NCBI GenBank assembly: GCA_030694465.1
Contig: JAUXYJ010000072.1
Coordinates: 1-45,743, forward strand
Direction of reading: 5' to 3'
Source: Deltaproteobacteria bacterium
Lineage (GTDB): Bacteria; Myxococcota_A; Polyangia; Polyangiales; Ga0077539
Length of the DNA stretch: 45,743 nucleotides
The notes under the pieces: model-generated
Told to the model about the DNA's origin: nothing
The model's database searches: none
The model's input: the letters and a program-made list of their open reading frames with translations, nothing else
Program-made: the position numbers and the translations under genes
In this document: positions 23,918 through 31,651 of the stretch, piece by piece
How positions within the stretch are numbered: the first letter of the stretch is position 1
Layout: each line of letters starts with the position of its first letter

Positions 23918-24522
23918 GAATCGCGGAGGGGACCTCCCAATCTCCAGACACGATGCTCGCGCAGCCTCATGACAAGCCCAAACCGAGCGCATCGGTGACG
24001 GCCCCGCCCGCGAACTTTGACGAGGCGTACACGCAAGGGTTTGCATACGTCTGGTCAACGTTGCGGCGCATGGGGGTGCGAGAGGCGTCGCTTCCTGATG
24101 TGACCCATGACGTATTTATCGTGGTTTTTCGCAGATGGAATGACTTTGACAGCGCGCGCCCACTGCGCCCGTGGCTCTTTGGGATCGCGTATCGTGTCGC
24201 GTCGGATCACTTCGCGCTGGCCCACCAGCGGCGCGAGCGGTTGGACGCAGACGTGGCGACAGATCATGTCGCCCACGAGCCCTCTCCCGAGCGTGCGCTT
24301 GAGAGCGCGCAGCGCAGGGCGATGGTGCACGAGGCCCTGCAAGAGATCCCTATGGAGCAGCGCGCGGTCTTGATCGCGTTTGACCTTGAAGAACAACCCA
24401 TGAATGAGATCGCTCTGGCGATGGAGGTCCCAGTGAAGACTGGCTACTCAAGACTGAGGCTCGCGCGCGAGGCCCTCGTGGGTGCCCTGGATCGTGCGCT
24501 ACGACGGCGAGGTGAGCGATGA
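23914..24522 (+). CDS. ECF-type RNA polymerase sigma factor
   Basis: About 202 residues with sigma region 2 (YVWSTLRRMGVREASLPDVT, then HDVFIVVFRR and LRPWLFGIAYRVASDHFA) and region 4 (ALQEIPMEQRAVLIAFDLEE, then MNEIALAMEVPVKTGYSRLR). Both are standard for an extracytoplasmic-function sigma factor, which redirects RNA polymerase to a small regulon. The GTG at 23914 is chosen because it overlaps the preceding stop (GTGA), the style of this cluster; a GTG at 23905 and an ATG at 23953 are alternatives. Its stop overlaps the start of a membrane-anchored partner (ATGA). No target promoter could be proved in the window. Confidence 0.88.
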   Translation: MRIAEGTSQSPDTMLAQPHDKPKPSASVTAPPANFDEAYTQGFAYVWSTLRRMGVREASLPDVTHDVFIVVFRRWNDFDSARPLRPWLFGIAYRVASDHFALAHQRRERLDADVATDHVAHEPSPERALESAQRRAMVHEALQEIPMEQRAVLIAFDLEEQPMNEIALAMEVPVKTGYSRLRLAREALVGALDRALRRRGER

Positions 24523-25214
24523 ACGAAGAGCCCATGGTCGAGTACCCCGCGCACATTGAAGCGCTCATGAGCGACGCCCGAGAGATGTTCGAGCCTCCGG
24601 CGGGTGCACAAGAAGCTGTGCGGCTTCGGCTCGCAAAAACACTGGGTCCAGCGATGATCTCGCAGGCTGCTGTCCCAGCGGCGACCCAGGGACTGAGCGC
24701 TCTTTGGGCGACGCTCGCGGCGCTCACCGTAGGGGTCGTGATCGCGTGGGTGGCTCTCCGTCGCCCTGCGCCAACGGCACACCCGGCGACGTCGCCGGTC
24801 GCGAGCGCGCAGGTCTCTGTGCCCGCGCCCGCGGTGCTCTCTCGTCCTGTCGTGACCCCTGTGGTTGTGCCTGTGGTCTCGCCAGTGCAAGCGATTGTCC
24901 CTGTGAATTCTCAGGCCAATACGGTCGCCACGGTCGCCCCTCGGCCCCTCGATACGCTCGCCGCCGAGCAGGCGATCCTTGATCGCGCGAGGGCCTCTGT
25001 GCGCCGGTCCGAGTGGGACACTGCGCTGAGCGCTTTGCAGCTTCACGCCCGTCGCTTTGCGCGAGGTCAGCTCGTGGCCGAGCGCGAGGCGATGCGCGTG
25101 CGGGCGCTGATGGCGTCGGGGCGTCGCGAAGAAGGTCAGCGTGTGGCGCGTAGTTTTGTGAGCCGATTTGCTGCACATCCGTTGCGTTCTGCGGTTGAGG
25201 CGATGGCGCAATGA
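24519..25214 (+). CDS. Membrane-anchored TPR-like sigma-factor partner
   Basis: A 231-residue protein with a short cytoplasmic N-terminus (1-60), one transmembrane helix (LWATLAALTVGVVIAWVAL, about 62-80), a Pro/Val/Ala-rich spacer (80-145) and a helical C-terminal domain (about 148-230). That domain resembles TPR repeats (DRARASVRRSEWDTALSALQ, then VRALMASGRREEGQRVARSF). Coupling to the sigma gene and the topology suggest an anti-sigma or sensor role. The zinc anti-sigma HxxxCxxC motif is absent. It contains a copy of the 16-bp palindrome at 24783-24798, read as PATSP. Confidence 0.75.
   Translation: MNEEPMVEYPAHIEALMSDAREMFEPPAGAQEAVRLRLAKTLGPAMISQAAVPAATQGLSALWATLAALTVGVVIAWVALRRPAPTAHPATSPVASAQVSVPAPAVLSRPVVTPVVVPVVSPVQAIVPVNSQANTVATVAPRPLDTLAAEQAILDRARASVRRSEWDTALSALQLHARRFARGQLVAEREAMRVRALMASGRREEGQRVARSFVSRFAAHPLRSAVEAMAQ
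24783..24798. repeat. Dispersed palindrome, copy 4
   Basis: An exact CCGGCGACGTCGCCGG inside the spacer-coding part of the sigma-partner gene, read as PATSP. It falls in a disordered, weakly constrained protein segment. Confidence 0.8.
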
Positions 25215-25780
25215 GAGCTGCTTGGTGCGCGCTGGGGGTCTTGATTCTTGTCGGCTGTGAGGTCGATGGGACCGTGGGGAGCACGATCGCTCTCACCGCG
25301 CCTGACGCGGTCACGTCGCGTGATGTATCCATGGAGGCCACGCCAGATGTGGTCGACAGCGTGGACGCAAGCGCTGTCACAGACGTGCGTGACGCCAGCG
25401 ATGTAGAGACCTGCGGGGGCCTTGACGCGGCGGTCGAGCCGCGGGACGTCGTGCGATTGCCCCGAGATGCGCGCAGCGAGCCTGAGACGGTCCCTTGCGG
25501 CGCGATGAACCAATGCCCCTTGGGGCGCTGGTGTGAGATGGGGACCTGCCGCGCGCGTTGGATGAGCTGCGAGGCGGCGCGTGAGGTGTGCAACGGGCTC
25601 GACGATGACTGCGATGGCGTGGTGGACAATGGGATCGAGTGCGGAGGCGGCGCAGCCTGTCCTGATGGGCTCGTGCGCTGCCCGACGGGGTGCTTAGATC
25701 TGCGCAGTACGGCGTTTCACTGTGGGAGCTGCGAGGGGCTGTGCTCGTCGCGCTCGTGTGAGAACGGGGTCTGCAGCTGA
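25211..25780 (+). CDS. Lipoprotein with MopE-like Cys/Asp motif
   Basis: A 189-residue protein whose ATG overlaps the previous stop (ATGA). The lipobox is VLILVGC (Cys16), so it is predicted to be lipid-anchored. A long Asp/Val/Ala linker (17-85) leads to a Cys-rich C-terminal half. There, VCNGLDDDCDGVVDNG (about 126-141) matches the repeated metal-binding motif of MopE-like surface proteins, and further Cys clusters follow (CPTGCLDL, CGSCEGLCSS). It is the last gene of the nucleotidase-to-lipoprotein chain. A surface role, perhaps metal binding, is likely. The Cys pattern implies several disulfides. Confidence 0.8.
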   Translation: MRAAWCALGVLILVGCEVDGTVGSTIALTAPDAVTSRDVSMEATPDVVDSVDASAVTDVRDASDVETCGGLDAAVEPRDVVRLPRDARSEPETVPCGAMNQCPLGRWCEMGTCRARWMSCEAAREVCNGLDDDCDGVVDNGIECGGGAACPDGLVRCPTGCLDLRSTAFHCGSCEGLCSSRSCENGVCS

Positions 25781-25792
25781 GCGACGGGGTGT

Positions 25793-25808
25793 CCGGCGAC
25801 GTCGCCGG
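25793..25808. repeat. Dispersed palindrome, copy 5, after an operon end
   Basis: An exact CCGGCGACGTCGCCGG 12 bases after the stop of the MopE-like gene, followed by GGTTTGT instead of CC-rich DNA. It is a possible weak hairpin terminator of the sigma operon, although the U-tract is minimal. Confidence 0.7.
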
Positions 25809-25894
25809 TTTGTAACTCCCGGGCTCATTAATTCACTGTTCTTCACACGGCAGAGGCTGTGCAAAAGGGTCGCGATGCGTCAGCTTGGTCGGCG

Positions 25895-26731
25895 ATGAAA
25901 GACAAAGTCGCGATTGTTACAGGGGCCAACACAGGCATCGGCAAAGAGACCGCGCGCGGGCTGGCCAAGCGAGGCTATTCGGTGGTGATCGCGTGTCGTG
26001 ACGTGAGCAAGGGCGAGGCGGCCAAGCAGGACATTGTCGCGATCGATCCTGGCGCGGATGTGCACGTGATTGCCCTGGATTTGGCCAGTCGAACGAGCAT
26101 CGAGGGCTTTGTCGCAGAGGCAGAGCGGATGCTCCCGAGGCTTGACGTCTTGGTCAACAACGCGGGCTTGTGGAAGACCGCGCGTGAGACCGGTGAGCTG
26201 GGTCTTGAGAGCACGTTTGCGGTCAATCATTTGGGCACGATGCGGCTCACGTTGGGGCTGCTTCCGTTGCTTGAGAAGAGCGCTCCGGCGCGGGTCGTCG
26301 TGTTGTCTTCAGCGCTGCACTATCGCGGCAAGATGGCGTGGGATGACCTGCAATTTGAGCGGCAGAGTTTTAGCGGGCCCGCGGCCTACAACCAGAGCAA
26401 GCTGGCCAACGTGCTCTTCACCAAGGCTCTCGCGCGCAGGGTCAAAGACCGCGGCGTGACGGTCAACGCAGTGCACCCGGGCGTGGTCGCGACAGAGCTC
26501 GCGCGAGATTATCCCAAGCTGTTGGTGAAGCTGTTTCACTTGTTCTTGCTGACGCCGGCGCAGGGCGCAGAGTGCTCATTGTTTGTCGCCACGGACCCCT
26601 CGCTCAAGGGAGTCACCGGCGAGTACTTTGAGAAATCACGCAGCAAAAAAGCAGCAAAAATCGCGCTCGATGAGAGCGAGCAAGAGCGACTCTGGACGCT
26701 GAGCGAGGCGCTCTTGGCGCGCACGGTCTAG
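25895..26731 (+). CDS. Short-chain dehydrogenase/reductase (SDR)
   Basis: A 278-residue classical SDR. The cofactor motif is TGANTGIG (9-16), the structural motif is NNAG (88-91), and the active site has N111, S139, Y165 and K169 (YNQSK). Sequence features such as AVHPGVVATELARDYP resemble retinol-dehydrogenase or WW-domain-oxidoreductase-like SDRs that reduce carbonyls of lipid-like substrates, but the substrate is unknown. R35 after the second strand (VIACRD) suggests NADP(H). The ATG at 25895 gives the canonical MKDKVAIVTG start; a GTG at 25859 is an unlikely extension. It is convergent with the Cys-rich lipoprotein gene, with 7 bases between the stops. Confidence 0.9.
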   Translation: MKDKVAIVTGANTGIGKETARGLAKRGYSVVIACRDVSKGEAAKQDIVAIDPGADVHVIALDLASRTSIEGFVAEAERMLPRLDVLVNNAGLWKTARETGELGLESTFAVNHLGTMRLTLGLLPLLEKSAPARVVVLSSALHYRGKMAWDDLQFERQSFSGPAAYNQSKLANVLFTKALARRVKDRGVTVNAVHPGVVATELARDYPKLLVKLFHLFLLTPAQGAECSLFVATDPSLKGVTGEYFEKSRSKKAAKIALDESEQERLWTLSEALLARTV

Positions 26732-26738
26732 CGCTGGC

Positions 26739-27422
26739 TTAGCCGCCGCAGGGGCCTGCGCTGCGTGCAGGACGTGTGGGTCGCCCAGGACAGGACTGAA
26801 AGGTCATCCCGTCGCAGCCACAGAACGGGGCGATGGCGGCGCAGTCGGTCTCGGGCGAGCAGCTGCCGGTGCCAGGGCATACGTTGACTGGGTAGACGCA
26901 CTCGTTGCCCGGGCTGCAGGGGATCGTGGGCGAACATGTGCCCGGCGGGATGATTGGGCCGTCGCAGGCGCCCACGCGCACCGTCGGTTGGCTTGGCGAG
27001 CAGCCTTGGTAGGTCTCGCCAGTGCATGAGCAGTAGGTCTCGGCGCGAAAGCATGGGCTCGGGCGCATGCAGCGTCCACGCGTCCCTGGCGCGCAAGAGT
27101 TGGTTGTGAACTCGCAGAACTCGCCCTCCGAGCAGTCGCGCGCACTGAGGCATGATTGTCCGCATGCGATGAGCGTGCAGAGGGCGTTGCCGCCGCCCGC
27201 GGGACAGCTGCACGTGTTGCAGCCATCGCCTGCGGGACACGAGGTGCCCGCGGGACATTGCGTGCCGTCGTTAAGCCGACAAGAGAGCCCGCCGTCGCTG
27301 CGGCCTCCGTCCGGCGCGCTGCCGTCTGGGTTGGGGTTGACCGTGGTGCCACAGGCGCCGAGCGCGGCACCGAGCGCAAAGAGTGTGGCGAAGAGAGCCA
27401 CACGAGGGGCGAGACGGTTCAT
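26739..27422 (-). CDS. Cys-rich lipoprotein with Kazal-like segments
   Basis: A 227-residue exported protein with lipobox LGAC (Cys24) and a short Asp/Gly/Pro linker. Over 25 Cys follow in small modules, including CSCTGETYQGC and CGCDGMTFQSC, which resemble the CGxDGxTYxxxC core of Kazal or follistatin-like domains. Such modules are common in secreted myxobacterial proteins and may act as protease inhibitors or structural units, but inhibition cannot be judged. The ATG at 27422 has GGAG upstream. A candidate promoter precedes it. Confidence 0.75.
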   Translation of the reverse strand: MNRLAPRVALFATLFALGAALGACGTTVNPNPDGSAPDGGRSDGGLSCRLNDGTQCPAGTSCPAGDGCNTCSCPAGGGNALCTLIACGQSCLSARDCSEGEFCEFTTNSCAPGTRGRCMRPSPCFRAETYCSCTGETYQGCSPSQPTVRVGACDGPIIPPGTCSPTIPCSPGNECVYPVNVCPGTGSCSPETDCAAIAPFCGCDGMTFQSCPGRPTRPARSAGPCGG

Positions 27423-27448
27423 GGTGAGGACTCCACGTTGTGAGTGAA

Positions 27449-27478
27449 AATGCAGAAAAAAATTGTCGCCGCTGTCAA
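27449..27478 (-). promoter_or_regulatory. Candidate promoter of the Cys-rich lipoprotein
   Basis: Reading leftward, a perfect TTGACA (27478-27473) is followed after 18 bases by TGCATT (27454-27449). The spacer contains a T-tract. The -10 match is weak, so the call is tentative. Confidence 0.4.
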
Positions 27479-27564
27479 CCCAAGCGACACACTCTGGCGC
27501 ACTTCAGGGGTGTCGCGAGCAGGGGGCTTGAGGAGATGCACTTCGCGGGCCGTCGCGTGAGCAG

Positions 27565-28473
27565 TCACTCACGGACGCTGAGATGCACGCGGCCCTCTGA
27601 GCGAATGATTGGGAGTGCGCCCGCGTGGGCGGTGCGGGGCTCGGTGACTTTGGCGGGGCGAATTGCAGGGTCTCGTGACTCCCACGCGCGCTCGACGTCT
27701 CGATCGAGCAGGTGCGTAGGGCGCACGTTGCGCAGGGCGTTGAGCATCACCGAGCGCACGTGGGGGTTGTCGCGCTCAAGGCTAGTGATCAGCTCGGTCA
27801 TGCGCTCGCGCTGCAGGCCCTCTTGCGAGCCGCAGAGGTTGCACGGGAGGATCTCGAAATTGCGCGCTCGGGCGTAGTCCGCGATCTCGCGTTCGGAGCA
27901 CTCGATCAGGGGACGGAGCACGACGAAGCGCCTGTCATCGGTGCGATACGAGGCGGGCATGGCCTGGAGTTTTCCGGCATAAAATAGGTTGAGCAAGAAG
28001 GTCTCGAGCGCGTCATCGCGGTGGTGTCCGAGGGCGATCTTGTTGCAGCCCAGGCGCTCGGCCGCGGTGTAGAGAATCCCTCGGCGCAATCGCGAACAGA
28101 GCGAGCAGTACGTCGCGCCCTCGTCGAGCTGCGAGACCACGACCGAGTAGGTGTCTTCGCGCAGGATCTCGTAGCGCACACCGATGGCATCGAGCTGACG
28201 AATCAGCGGGTTTCCGTCATAGCCAGGCTGTCCTTGGTCTAAGTGCACTGCGATGAGCTCGACCGAAAAAGTCAGGTGACGCACGAGCTCGGCCAAGAGC
28301 GCGAGCAACGTGTAGCTGTCTTTGCCGCCCGAGACCGCGACCATGATTTTGTCCCCGTCCGCGAGGAGGTTGTAGTCCTCGCAGGTGCTGTGGAGTTGGC
28401 GGATCAAGCGCTTGTGCAGTCGTCGGGCTTCGTCCTTCACGGTGGTGCGGACCTTATCGCTCTTGCTGAACAA
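27565..28473 (-). CDS. ttcA: tRNA 2-thiocytidine(32) synthetase TtcA
   Basis: A 302-residue PP-loop ATPase that thiolates cytidine 32 of certain tRNAs. The adenylation loop is SGGKDS (48-53). C123 and C126 (YCSLC) and C211/C214 (LPCNLC) fit the Cys set of TtcA that holds a 4Fe-4S cluster. LGHHRDDALETFLLNLFYAG (148-167) is also characteristic. The tRNA-Arg(ACG) in this window has C32 and is a natural candidate substrate. It follows a small membrane-protein gene on the same strand by 9 bases, so they may be co-transcribed. The C-terminal 30 residues extend past the conserved domain. Confidence 0.93.
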   Translation of the reverse strand: MFSKSDKVRTTVKDEARRLHKRLIRQLHSTCEDYNLLADGDKIMVAVSGGKDSYTLLALLAELVRHLTFSVELIAVHLDQGQPGYDGNPLIRQLDAIGVRYEILREDTYSVVVSQLDEGATYCSLCSRLRRGILYTAAERLGCNKIALGHHRDDALETFLLNLFYAGKLQAMPASYRTDDRRFVVLRPLIECSEREIADYARARNFEILPCNLCGSQEGLQRERMTELITSLERDNPHVRSVMLNALRNVRPTHLLDRDVERAWESRDPAIRPAKVTEPRTAHAGALPIIRSEGRVHLSVRE

Positions 28474-28482
28474 TTGCGCTGA

Positions 28483-28869
28483 CTAGCTGCGACGAAGGCG
28501 CCAACGCCAGTACGACCACAGTGCGTTGAAGCCTGCAAAAACGCACACAAAAGCCCAAGTCATCGCGGGCCCTCCGTCGAGGGCAGACCACACAAGTCCC
28601 AGCGTCGCGCTCGCCGACCACAGGATCTTGAGCTCTAACAGCGCGCGATAGCTCTCGACGCTGTTGTTGCGGCTCAAGAGCGACTGCGTTCCGATGCCGA
28701 TGAGGGCTGCGGCGACGAGGCGCGACGAAATGGGGTCGATCTCGCGCCATCCGAGCGCCCCCAAGAACGCACGAGGTGCGACAAAGAGCGGGATCGCGAA
28801 GAGCCAATCCGCAGCGAAATGCAAGACAAACCATCGCTTGAGCGCGCTCGGGACCGCGGTATCACTCAT
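28483..28869 (-). CDS. Small membrane protein upstream of ttcA
   Basis: A 128-residue protein with four predicted hydrophobic segments: FAADWLFAIPLFVAPRAFLG, LVAAALIGIGTQSLL, LELKILWSASATLGLVW and TWAFVCVFAGFNALWSYW. It ends in WRWRLRRS. The ATG at 28869 is preferred over the GTG one codon earlier. I do not recognise the family. It is first in a probable two-gene operon with ttcA, but nothing links the functions. Confidence 0.7.
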   Translation of the reverse strand: MSDTAVPSALKRWFVLHFAADWLFAIPLFVAPRAFLGALGWREIDPISSRLVAAALIGIGTQSLLSRNNSVESYRALLELKILWSASATLGLVWSALDGGPAMTWAFVCVFAGFNALWSYWRWRLRRS

Positions 28870-28923
28870 CACCGTGGGACGCTATCACGCGTGCGTTGGT
28901 AGGCTCCGCGCAGAGAGCCCACC

Positions 28924-30768
28924 ATGAGTTTGACAATCGAGACACGCGGACTTGTGCACACAGTCCAAGCGCCACCCTTTTGCGTGAACAGCGAGGCTGA
29001 TTCGGTGGCGGTCTCACCCGATGGCGCGCTTCTGCTCGTGGCCGGTGACAAGATGCTCGAAGTGCTCGATCGCGTGAGCGGAGAGCTGCTGCAACGAATC
29101 GCGCTCAGAGGGGCAGGAGGCTATGGGCAGAGCGCGATTTTTACTGGAGACTCGGCGAGTATTGTGAGTGGTGGACACACAGGATCCGTGCAGGTATTCG
29201 ACGCACGGACGGGGGCAGAAAAGCGGACGATCGAGACTGGGTTTCGCAACACGATCGCGCTCGCGGCGAGCCCCTCGGCGCCGTGGTTGCTCTTTACGGG
29301 CGGCTTTGATCAGCACGCCCGGCTGTGGGATCTGCGCGATGGGCGCGTGGTAGCAGAGCTTCCGTTTTGGGAGCACATCCACGATGCGCGCAGCTATGTG
29401 CATGGCGCTGTGTTTTCGCCCGATGGATCGCGTTTGGTGACGTTGACGTATCAGGGTGCGAGCTTGTGGGATGCACACACGCACGAGCACCTCGGGGTGG
29501 TCGCTGATGAGAACTTTGTCCCGGCGGGGGCGGCCTTCGGTCCTGACGGCGAGGACCTGTTCTTGGCGAACAACAAAGGGCGATTCTGTCTTGTAAATCC
29601 CAGGACTCTGCAGGTTGAGCTTGACCGCGAGGTGCTTCCGTTAGGGCGCAGTACGCACGGCCTGGGCGTGACCGCAGACGCAAAGTGGCTGGTGGCCGCC
29701 AGCGAAGACGGATGTGTTCATGTGCTGTCTCCGCGGACGCTAGTGCTCAAATCGAGCAGCGAAACAACCGCCGGAATCCCTCAGATGGCGCTCTGCACGC
29801 AAGACCCTACGCACGCCTGGGTCAACGCACGACGCGGTCGCATCGAGCGTGTGCGGGTGCCTTCGGCAGAGATCGTCGCCACCGTGGGCGGCGGCACGGT
29901 GCAGTCGTTAACCTTTGATGACGCAGCCAATGTGCTGGTGATTGCACGTGAGGCTCATGGCGTTGAGCGGGTGGACTTAGTGACCACTGCGTGCTCGGTT
30001 CTGATCTCTGCGGACGGGCTCACGGGCGCGGTGTCCCCGGGTGGAGACTACGCGATGGCGTACGTGCCCAAGACGGGTGCTTTGGTTCGCTGGGATTTGC
30101 GCACGGGCCAAGCGCTCGAGGGCGTCGTCGAAGGGTATGGGTCGATGGCGCGCATCGCGATCGATCGCGCTGGTGGGCCCATCTTTGCGATGAACAACGC
30201 GGTACGCGCAGCAGGCGAGCGGTGGACCGTGAGCGGACTCACTCCGCGCGCGGGGCTCTCCCAGTCGCGGTCGGGCGCGTGGATCGCACTGATCGATCGC
30301 AAGGGATTGTGGCGGATTCATGTGCGCGATCGCGTGATCGAGACGATCGCAGAGCGTGCGTCGGGTGAGCTGGTCGCCATCAGCGAGACGGGCGAGGTCG
30401 CTTACGTTGCGGGCTCGAAGATCACGTGGGCTGGGAGCGTCGATGAGCTCACTGGGCAGCGCCCCGGGGTGAGCAGTGCGGCGATCGCCAAGCTAAGTTC
30501 GCTAGCTATTTCGCAGGATGGATCGTGTTGTGCAGCCGGCGACTCTGAGGGCTCGCTCTATCTCGTGCGACGCGATCAGCCCAAGCGTGTTGCGAGCGCG
30601 CGCGCGCTGTTGGGCCGGGTGACCGCGGTGGCTTTCTCTGCGGACGGGCGTCGCGTAGCGGTGAGCGGGACCGACCCCGAGGTGCGTGTATACGACGTGG
30701 ACACGCTGATGCAGGTGCCCGAAAAGACTAGCAGAAAACCAGCGAAAAAGAGCGCGAAGAGCCCATGA
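28924..30768 (+). CDS. WD40-repeat-like beta-propeller protein
   Basis: A 614-residue protein without a signal peptide, made of repeated blades of WD40 or quinoprotein type: VAVSPDGALLLVAGDKMLEV, SGGHTGSVQVFDARTGAEKR, FTGGFDQHARLWDLRDGRVV, FSPDGSRLVTLTYQGASLWD, and a final VAFSADGRRVAVSGTDPEVR (blades throughout about 25-595). It ends in a basic Lys-rich tail (TSRKPAKKSAKSP). Such propellers are scaffolds for protein interaction; no kinase or enzymatic domain is fused. The stop overlaps the next start (ATGA), so three genes (28924-31651) appear co-translated. Confidence 0.85.
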   Translation: MSLTIETRGLVHTVQAPPFCVNSEADSVAVSPDGALLLVAGDKMLEVLDRVSGELLQRIALRGAGGYGQSAIFTGDSASIVSGGHTGSVQVFDARTGAEKRTIETGFRNTIALAASPSAPWLLFTGGFDQHARLWDLRDGRVVAELPFWEHIHDARSYVHGAVFSPDGSRLVTLTYQGASLWDAHTHEHLGVVADENFVPAGAAFGPDGEDLFLANNKGRFCLVNPRTLQVELDREVLPLGRSTHGLGVTADAKWLVAASEDGCVHVLSPRTLVLKSSSETTAGIPQMALCTQDPTHAWVNARRGRIERVRVPSAEIVATVGGGTVQSLTFDDAANVLVIAREAHGVERVDLVTTACSVLISADGLTGAVSPGGDYAMAYVPKTGALVRWDLRTGQALEGVVEGYGSMARIAIDRAGGPIFAMNNAVRAAGERWTVSGLTPRAGLSQSRSGAWIALIDRKGLWRIHVRDRVIETIAERASGELVAISETGEVAYVAGSKITWAGSVDELTGQRPGVSSAAIAKLSSLAISQDGSCCAAGDSEGSLYLVRRDQPKRVASARALLGRVTAVAFSADGRRVAVSGTDPEVRVYDVDTLMQVPEKTSRKPAKKSAKSP

Positions 30769-31079
30769 GTGACTACGATGACGAGCCCGATCGGGCAGCG
30801 ATTTTGCAGCGTCGTGCGCTGTTGCTCGCGACGGTGACCGTGGGCTTTGCCCTGACCCTGAGCGCTGCACAAGACGCTCGCGCGGACGCGGGTGGGGGCG
30901 ACGCGAGCGGGCAGGACGAAGACAATCTCCCGTCGGTTGAGTCGCTGCCCGAGGTGCAGCTGGATGCGACCGTGGTGACTGTGATTCCTCAGCCGTGTCT
31001 CTCGCCGATCCGTGATCGCCCGGCTACGCGGGGCTGTGGTTGCAGCGGCGTGGGACGATCGGGGGGCGGCTCGTCGTGA
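30765..31079 (+). CDS. Small single-pass or exported protein
   Basis: A 104-residue protein coupled to the WD40 gene by an ATGA overlap. The N-terminus is acidic (MSDYDDEPDRAAILQRR), then a hydrophobic stretch (ALLLATVTVGFALTLSAA, about 18-35) could be a membrane anchor or late signal. The rest is Gly/Asp/Ser-rich with three Cys near the end (PCLSPI, CGCSG). I recall similar short proteins with an ILxRRxxLxA motif in myxobacteria but cannot name the family. Its stop overlaps the next GTG. Confidence 0.6.
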   Translation: MSDYDDEPDRAAILQRRALLLATVTVGFALTLSAAQDARADAGGGDASGQDEDNLPSVESLPEVQLDATVVTVIPQPCLSPIRDRPATRGCGCSGVGRSGGGSS

Positions 31080-31651
31080 GAATCCCTGCCATTGTGCTGG
31101 GCGTTGTGCTGTGGTCGTCGGTCTCGTGGGGGCAGTCGCTTGAGTCCCAGGCGCGACTTCGGGACTGCATTGCACGCGCGACGGATGGCCGTGAGCCCTT
31201 GCATGTTGCGCGAGAGCTCACCGAGTGCGCATCGCGGATCGAATCCGGCGACGTCGCCGGGTCGCGCGTCGCGCGGTTGGTCGCTCAGGCTTGGGCGCGT
31301 ACGCAGGACAGCGCCGCGGTGGTCACCTGGGGCACGCGGTGTGTGCAAAGGGCGACAGCGGGTGAGATCGCGTTACGGCGATCTTGCGTGCGATTGGTGC
31401 GAGAACACTGGGATCGCGTCGCGTGGATTCGTGCGATCGATGGAGTCCCTGCGTGCGTATGGCGCCTACGAGACGTGAGCGCTGCTGGGGACACGATGGA
31501 GGTGCGCGCGCAGTACGTGCCTGTCAACGCGGGCGAGTACCGTGCTGAGGGCACATGCCCCGGAGACAGAGTCGCTCAAGCGTCAGAGCGCTGGGTGCTG
31601 CGTGCGCAGACGCGCTACACGATCGCGACGACGGTCGTGCTCTCTCAGTGA
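31076..31651 (+). CDS. Exported hypothetical protein
   Basis: A 191-residue protein from a GTG that overlaps the previous stop (GTGA). The N-terminus, RIPAIVLGVVLWSSVSWGQ, is a signal peptide. The mature part is helical (LESQARLRDCIARATDGREP, then AWARTQDSAAVVTWGTRCVQ) with five Cys, and ends in a beta-like segment. It contains palindrome copy 6 at 31245-31260, read as ESGDVAG. The function is unknown. It overlaps the convergent miaE gene by 7 bases. A start at 31040 was rejected, since it would add a stretch inside the previous gene. Confidence 0.65.
   Translation: MRIPAIVLGVVLWSSVSWGQSLESQARLRDCIARATDGREPLHVARELTECASRIESGDVAGSRVARLVAQAWARTQDSAAVVTWGTRCVQRATAGEIALRRSCVRLVREHWDRVAWIRAIDGVPACVWRLRDVSAAGDTMEVRAQYVPVNAGEYRAEGTCPGDRVAQASERWVLRAQTRYTIATTVVLSQ
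31245..31260. repeat. Dispersed palindrome, copy 6
   Basis: An exact CCGGCGACGTCGCCGG inside the exported-protein gene, read in a different frame from the other coding copies (SGDVAG instead of PATSP). Confidence 0.8.

Noticed and set aside
22895..24058. Minus-strand frame of 387 codons across the sigma-factor cluster
   Set aside because: It spans two well-supported plus-strand genes and has a shadow composition rich in Arg, His and Pro.
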